From Variovorax sp. 679 (GTDB taxonomy: Bacteria; Pseudomonadota; Gammaproteobacteria; Burkholderiales; Burkholderiaceae_C): DNA of 64,000 nucleotides. A program made the translations under genes and the position numbers. The DNA is taken from NCBI RefSeq assembly GCF_003952185.1, contig NZ_RXFS01000007.1, forward strand, positions 186,001 to 250,000, given 5' to 3'. This document shows, in pieces, positions 60,157-64,000 of the stretch; positions within the stretch are counted from its first letter, which is position 1; the number at the start of each line of letters is the position of its first letter. A model generated the notes under the pieces. The model was given only the letters and a program-made list of their open reading frames with translations. It searched no databases and was not told where the DNA came from.

Positions 60157-61896
60157 CTAAGGCTTGATCTCACATGCATCGCGTGCAGCAGACTTGTCGA
60201 AGTCTGTCCATCCCTGTGCGGAGAAGACCCGCCGAGGTCCATGCTCACGATCAAACCAACTGGGCGTTCTCATGGCAGACGGGGTTATCACACCAATGAG
60301 ATCAAGCAAAGTCTGGGGCACGGCATTGGCAACCTTGGGCTGGGTTCGAAAGCTCGAAATTGCATCAAGTCGGTCGCCGATCTGCATCTTGGCTTTTGCA
60401 CTCGCCCAGATCAGCGTTGGCACAGTAAACGAATGACTCGATGCTCGTGTGATGCCCTTCGCTTGGCATTGTTCGTCGAACACATCCTGCCCGTGATCCG
60501 AGATGTACATCACCACTGCCGCATCCCCTTTGCCGTCGACGGCTTCGATGACTTGTGACAGAAGCGAATCCGTGTACTGGATGCTGTTGTCATAGGCGTT
60601 GCTGACCTGCACCGCAAGCGAGGCATTTTGCTTAATGCCATCCTGCGCCGGAACGGTCGTCAACGAAGGGCGGTAAATGTCGAAGGACGGCGGGTAGCGA
60701 TGCGAAAAATCGAAATGGCTGCCAAGCGTGTGCAGCACGACGAATTTTCTTCCTTTGATATCCAACCTTCGGCGTAATGGCGCAAGCAACGCCTCGTCGT
60801 AGGTTCCACGTGCGTCGTAACTTGTCGGGTTGAAATAGACCGCCTCGTCCGCATCGTCCGCGTACATCGCGATGGGGCTCTCGTAGAAGCCTCCTACCCC
60901 TTGATTCGATAACCAAGAGGTCCGATAGCCCACCTGTTTCAGCGCCGCCAGGATAGACGGTTCCGCACTAAGAGCAACTTTGCCATCGCTCGTCAGTACC
61001 GGTCGCCGGGAGATAAGGTTGGGCACGGCATATCGCGTAGCGACCGACTGCGTAGCCACGTCGGGGAAAAGAATTAGGTCGCTCATCGCAGACAGCCTTG
61101 GCGTGGTCTTGCGCCCATAGCCAAAAAGCTGCCATCGATCGGAGCGCGAGGACTCTCCGATCACCAGCACGACCGTGTCTGGATGCGCGTCGGCGAGCTT
61201 CGGCTCGAAGTCGAAGCCGCTCAGTTTTGCTCTGAGTCGTCGGATGACCGATGCGTCCCGGTGTACCCGGATCGCTGATAGCGGCATGTCAAGCGGATAG
61301 ACCGTTGCAAAGACGGCACCCATGCTGCCCGCCGTATTGACGAAAGGCTCCGAAGCAGCTGCAGCATCGCCCCTGTCTGCATGAGACAGCATCAATCCGG
61401 TCAGGGTAGCCGGAACGGCCAGCAAGACCCATTGGCGCGAACGGTGTGTCCATCTGGCGCGCCTGCGATACAAATGGCGCCCCAACACGATGGTGGCACT
61501 GATAAACAGCGCGATCGGAAGCAACACCTCCCATCCCGTTGACAATAGAAACTCAGACATCTCCCGTACATCCGAGTCCAGCGCCATGCCAACGAAAGTT
61601 GGTGTCACCGGCTGCGCGAAGTTCAAGCGTAAGAAGACTTCGAGCGACCACCAAAGCGAACACACCGCTACCACGACAAGCCCCATCCAGAGGCGAGGTA
61701 TAACGGCAAAAACCAGCGCCCAGAAGCAGATCGCGTAAGCAATGCTCTCTGTGTGCGACGCTTCGAAAATGTTGGCAGCGCTGCGAACGACCATAAAGTT
61801 CGGGGCAATCAGCGCCAGCACCAACGAAACAAGAAGCAAAGGCGCGATCCACTCACCACTTCTTCTTGGTGTCATTGACTTTGGGAAAAATCGCAT
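60157..61896 (-). CDS. Sulfatase-fold phosphoethanolamine-transferase-like membrane enzyme
   Basis: A 579-residue protein. Four to five N-terminal TMs (within about 17-171) precede a periplasmic alkaline-phosphatase-fold domain with VLVIGESSRSDRWQLFGYG, YDNSIQYTDSLLSQVI and MYISDHGQDVFDEQ, the metal-site motif. EptA-like enzymes transfer phosphoethanolamine to lipid A or to surface proteins. Here Ser249 stands where EptA has its catalytic Thr. Lower GC than its neighbours. The position next to pilA raises the possibility of pilin modification, as PptA does in Neisseria. Confidence 0.85.
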   Translation of the reverse strand: MRFFPKSMTPRRSGEWIAPLLLVSLVLALIAPNFMVVRSAANIFEASHTESIAYAICFWALVFAVIPRLWMGLVVVAVCSLWWSLEVFLRLNFAQPVTPTFVGMALDSDVREMSEFLLSTGWEVLLPIALFISATIVLGRHLYRRRARWTHRSRQWVLLAVPATLTGLMLSHADRGDAAAASEPFVNTAGSMGAVFATVYPLDMPLSAIRVHRDASVIRRLRAKLSGFDFEPKLADAHPDTVVLVIGESSRSDRWQLFGYGRKTTPRLSAMSDLILFPDVATQSVATRYAVPNLISRRPVLTSDGKVALSAEPSILAALKQVGYRTSWLSNQGVGGFYESPIAMYADDADEAVYFNPTSYDARGTYDEALLAPLRRRLDIKGRKFVVLHTLGSHFDFSHRYPPSFDIYRPSLTTVPAQDGIKQNASLAVQVSNAYDNSIQYTDSLLSQVIEAVDGKGDAAVVMYISDHGQDVFDEQCQAKGITRASSHSFTVPTLIWASAKAKMQIGDRLDAISSFRTQPKVANAVPQTLLDLIGVITPSAMRTPSWFDREHGPRRVFSAQGWTDFDKSAARDACEIKP

Positions 61897-61912
61897 TCGC
61901 TAACGCATCTCC

Positions 61913-62160
61913 TTACAGCGAGCATGCAATGCCCACGTCTTTGGGCTCGGTATTGGCGACGCGACAATCCCAGCTTCTGTCCGTCTGCCGTGTCCAAGTG
62001 ATTGTGTTCGCCGTTAACACTTGCAAAGGCCCTCCTGCGACGTTGCCGAACGTGACAACAATGGTGGACAGATATCAGTCGCAGAAATGTGCCCTACGGC
62101 ACACCCGTGCCAGCGGCATGGCAGGTCGTTGCAATGTTGGGGTGGGTGGCCAGCGATAGC
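61913..62160 (-). pseudogene. Decayed type IV pilin C-terminus
   Basis: In frame from 62074 to the stop at 61913 the sequence encodes a pilin tail: STIVVTFGNVAGG, then ANTITWTRQTDRSWDCRVAN, ending DVGIACSL. It aligns with the pilA tail (DTITATLGNSAAAG, IIWTRGADGSWTCQSN). Upstream, family-like fragments continue in other frames (NIATTCHAAGTGVP; GHISATDI), interrupted by stops at 62077-62075 and near 62115. No N-terminal helix or start is found. It is downstream of intact pilA in the same direction, suggesting a degenerate second pilin gene or silent copy. Confidence 0.7.
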
Positions 62161-62341
62161 GATTTTGAGATAACACGACAGCGCAAAATAGTTGGCGCTG
62201 GGTACTCTGTTCGCATCGACGACTGGTCACCATTTCTTGCGTTGATCCACTAGCTCGACATCAAAGGCGACTCTTTGAGCTGCCGAGTCATATTGAAATC
62301 ATGATCCGAATTTCTGGACAGATTAAATCCAGCATTGGGAC

Positions 62342-62370
62342 AAAAAAAACCGCCTGTTCAGGCGGTTTTT
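62342..62370. terminator. Rho-independent terminator downstream of pilA
   Basis: AAAAACCGCC / GGCGGTTTTT stem with a 6-nt loop. On the minus strand it ends in eight T residues, 22 bp past the pilA stop. It separates pilA from the pilin remnant. Confidence 0.92.
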
Positions 62371-62391
62371 AAGATTGCAGCTTGCCTTGCT

Positions 62392-62901
62392 TTAGCTAGC
62401 CGAGCTAGTGGGGCAAGCAGGCGGAGCGTACTTGATCAAAACGTTGGATTGGCAGGTCCACGAACCATCCGCGCCCCGCGTCCAAATGATCGTCTTGCCC
62501 GAAATTCCAGCTGCGGCACTATTGCCAAGCGTGGCAGTAATCGTGTCAGCACCGGCGCCGGCGAGCGGCGTGCTCACCATTGGAACGCTAGTACCGGTGG
62601 GGAGGTTCACACCGAGCTGGTTCTTCGTGTTGCCACCCAGAATGTTCGAGCCCGTTGCTTGCGGATCACAGTTCCCGGTTGCGGCACCGACCGTTAGTTG
62701 ACCGTTCAAGATGCAAGTTTCGATTGCTGTTTTAAGAGCGCCGGATTCACCAATAGCGCGCGTCACTTGCGATTTCGCCACATACGTCTGGTACTGCGGA
62801 ATAGCGATAGCAGCCAAGATACCAATGATCGCCACAACGATCATCAATTCGATAAGGGTAAAGCCGGCCTGAGCGCGGCGGGCGAGAGTACGACGGTTCA
62901 T
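62392..62901 (-). CDS. pilA: Major type IV pilin
   Basis: A 169-residue prepilin. A 13-residue basic leader ends in Gly, then FTLIELMIVVAIIGILAAIA (Glu5 intact) and IPQYQTYVAKSQVTRAIGE. A disulfide loop near the C-terminus is formed by WTC and PPACPTSSAS; another Cys pair occurs earlier (ETCILNG, GNCDPQ). The Ser-rich terminus is a potential O-glycosylation site for the PglL-type ligase encoded at 50525-52210, as in group I pilins. RBS GGAG 10 bp upstream; a sigma-54 promoter precedes. Confidence 0.96.
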   Translation of the reverse strand: MNRRTLARRAQAGFTLIELMIVVAIIGILAAIAIPQYQTYVAKSQVTRAIGESGALKTAIETCILNGQLTVGAATGNCDPQATGSNILGGNTKNQLGVNLPTGTSVPMVSTPLAGAGADTITATLGNSAAAGISGKTIIWTRGADGSWTCQSNVLIKYAPPACPTSSAS

Positions 62902-62964
62902 TGAACTAACTCCAGGTAGGTTGGTTGTTACGCCCGGGAACCTGCCCGGAGCGAGGTATCTTCC

Positions 62965-62979
62965 GCAGCATCTGTGCCA
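62965..62979 (-). promoter_or_regulatory. Sigma-54 promoter of pilA
   Basis: The minus strand reads TGGCAC-A-GATG-CTGC (62979 to 62965), matching the consensus TGGCAC-R-N4-TTGC at all but one position, with GG and GC exactly 10 bp apart. Transcription would start near 62953, leaving a leader of about 50 nt. Sigma-54 control through PilS/PilR is standard for pilA. Confidence 0.8.
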
Positions 62980-63075
62980 CCCACTCTCAGGGCCTCCCGC
63001 CGACCGAACACGTCACCTCTACCCACTTTGGCGTTACACGATGTGACAGAATCCGCCCGAGAATGCTACACACGG

Positions 63076-63089
63076 TGACAAATTTGTCA
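63076..63089. promoter_or_regulatory. Perfect 14-bp palindrome upstream of pilA promoter
   Basis: TGACAAATTTGTCA lies about 100 bp upstream of the sigma-54 promoter, the usual distance for an enhancer-binding protein. A further TGTCAC half-site occurs around 63050. A PilR-type activator is the natural candidate ligand. Confidence 0.55.
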
Positions 63090-63109
63090 TGCCAATGCGT
63101 CACCCGCTG

Positions 63110-63913
63110 TCAGAAGGTCAGGATGCCATCCGCCTTCAGCCAACGGATATCCCGCTGCGCCAGCCCCTCCACCTGCTCCTCCACCAGCGCCTCGATCTGG
63201 CTCATGATCTCGTCGGTTTCGGCGGGCTTGGTGTGGGTGATGTAGATCGGGTAACGCCTGCCCGGCCTGATGTGCGCCAGCTCCTGGGCCAGCACCGCGG
63301 GCGACAGATGCAAGCTGCGCTCCGCCAGCGCCTGCTCCCGGCTGCTGAAGGCGGTTTCGATCACCAGCATCGCCACCTCGAGTTCGTTCACCCGCTCCCA
63401 GAAGGACGCGTTGCGCTCGGTATCCCCACTGAACACCCAGTGGGCGCGCCCCTCGGCCCGCCGCACGGCAAAGCCGCAGGCCGGCACGGTGTGGAACGCA
63501 GGCAGCACCTCGACCAGCTTGGGCTCTCGACTGCCCAGCAACAGCTGTTGCCCGACCACGATGTCGTGAAAGCTCACGAAGGGTGCCTCGAGGCTCGGAA
63601 TGCTCTCGAAATCCGGCCAGATGACGTTGTTGAACACATGCGTGCGCAACGCGTCGATGGTGGCGCTCAGCGCATGCACCCGCAGCGGCTGCTTGCGGCG
63701 GCTGCCGATGGCATCGAGCATCAGGGGGAGTGCGGCGATGTGGTCGAGATGGCTGTGCGTGAGCACCACGTCGTCGATGCGGACCATCTCATCGAGCGTG
63801 AGGTCTCCGACACCGGTGCCCGCATCCACGAGCAGATCCGTGTCGACCAGAAACGAGGTGGTGCGGCAGTCTTTGGCGATGGCGCCCGAACAACCCAGCA
63901 CACGAACCTGCAT
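63110..63913 (-). CDS. MBL-fold hydrolase, class II cyclic-nucleotide phosphodiesterase-like
   Basis: A 267-residue metallo-beta-lactamase-fold protein. The dinuclear metal motif is THSHLDHIAA (HxHxDH), with later ligands in the FSGDTERN segment and YITHTKP. The insert VIWPDFESIPS resembles 3',5'-cyclic-nucleotide phosphodiesterases of the PDE II class. It would hydrolyse cAMP or cGMP in the cytoplasm, or an unrelated phosphoester. The ATG at 63913 precedes MQVRVLGCSGAIA. It ends 131 bp before the pilA promoter region. Confidence 0.82.
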   Translation of the reverse strand: MQVRVLGCSGAIAKDCRTTSFLVDTDLLVDAGTGVGDLTLDEMVRIDDVVLTHSHLDHIAALPLMLDAIGSRRKQPLRVHALSATIDALRTHVFNNVIWPDFESIPSLEAPFVSFHDIVVGQQLLLGSREPKLVEVLPAFHTVPACGFAVRRAEGRAHWVFSGDTERNASFWERVNELEVAMLVIETAFSSREQALAERSLHLSPAVLAQELAHIRPGRRYPIYITHTKPAETDEIMSQIEALVEEQVEGLAQRDIRWLKADGILTF

Positions 63914-63943
63914 TGTGAAAGACCCCTTTGTATGTGTCTGTCG

Positions 63944-64000
63944 TCATTTGGTCTCGAACCGGGTCGCGCCATCCCAGTTCGGGTCTTGCGGTCGCAACGC
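63944..64000 (-). CDS. 3' end of an unidentified leftward gene (window edge)
   Basis: The last 18 codons before a TGA at 63946-63944 are open and coding-like (QDPNWDGATRFETK). The rest lies outside the window, 30 bp upstream of the phosphodiesterase-like gene on the same strand. The product cannot be named from this fragment. Confidence 0.6.
   Translation of the reverse strand, partial: ALRPQDPNWDGATRFETK

Overview
The window reads as a chromosomal segment of a high-GC betaproteobacterium of the Comamonadaceae, most likely Variovorax or a close relative. This is inferred from strongly GC-biased third codon positions, betaproteobacterial gene neighbourhoods (glnE/yhdP/nitrilase, purB next to a glutathione S-transferase, moaC next to an M48 protease and the type IV pilus genes), and a roughly 90 bp intergenic repeat present three times. 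I see no tRNA, rRNA, CRISPR array, insertion sequence or intact prophage. Almost every base up to about 59.8 kb belongs to a compact, co-directional, often stop/start-overlapping gene set.

Region 1 (1-11.7 kb) is catabolic. A partial flavodoxin-fold oxidoreductase, a VanB-type ferredoxin reductase and a RutR-type TetR regulator run rightward. They converge on a nine-gene leftward operon headed by its own FadR/FCD regulator: MFS importer, L-threonate dehydrogenase (LtnD), alpha/beta hydrolase, D-erythronate dehydrogenase (DenD), OtnK, OtnC, OtnI, a cytosine-deaminase-like amidohydrolase and a RidA-family protein. LtnD, DenD, OtnI, OtnK and OtnC together are the known four-carbon acid sugar route to dihydroxyacetone phosphate. 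The three additional enzymes suggest that a nitrogen-containing or esterified precursor is fed into it. A perfect 6-bp inverted repeat with an 11-bp spacer, just before the MFS gene, is the probable operator.

Region 2 (11.8-31.1 kb) holds an AceE-type 2-oxoacid dehydrogenase E1 without E2/E3, divergent from an Lrp-family regulator; a Tat-exported PhoX-type phosphatase lipoprotein; MltA; a tiny membrane protein; two tandem OmpA-like lipoproteins; a coupled yhdP-nitrilase-histidine kinase-response regulator operon; and glnE.

Region 3 (31.1-48.4 kb) holds an RlpA/SPOR lipoprotein; an ECF41-type sigma factor with its carboxymuconolactone-decarboxylase-family partner, both preceded by the same TGTCACA-N16-CGTC promoter; a ferritin-like diiron protein; a periplasmic glutathione peroxidase; a three-gene FAD-oxidoreductase/DUF1365/cyclopropane synthase operon; GST and purB; a PepSY protein with a FecA-like receptor; YaeQ; two small zinc-ribbon/cysteine proteins; and a TerC-family transporter behind a yybP-ykoY (Mn2+) riboswitch.

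Region 4 (48.4-64 kb) is dominated by type IV pili: a BepA-like M48 protease, moaC, a PglL-type O-oligosaccharyltransferase, the minor pilin operon pilE-fimT-pilV-pilW-pilX-pilY1 (PilY1 carries a PA14 insertion), a sulfatase-fold phosphoethanolamine-transferase-like membrane enzyme, a decayed second pilin, and pilA with a sigma-54 promoter. A cyclic-nucleotide phosphodiesterase-like metallo-hydrolase closes the window. The stretch 59.8-62.9 kb is visibly lower in GC and contains gene debris, so it is the best candidate for acquired or rearranged DNA.
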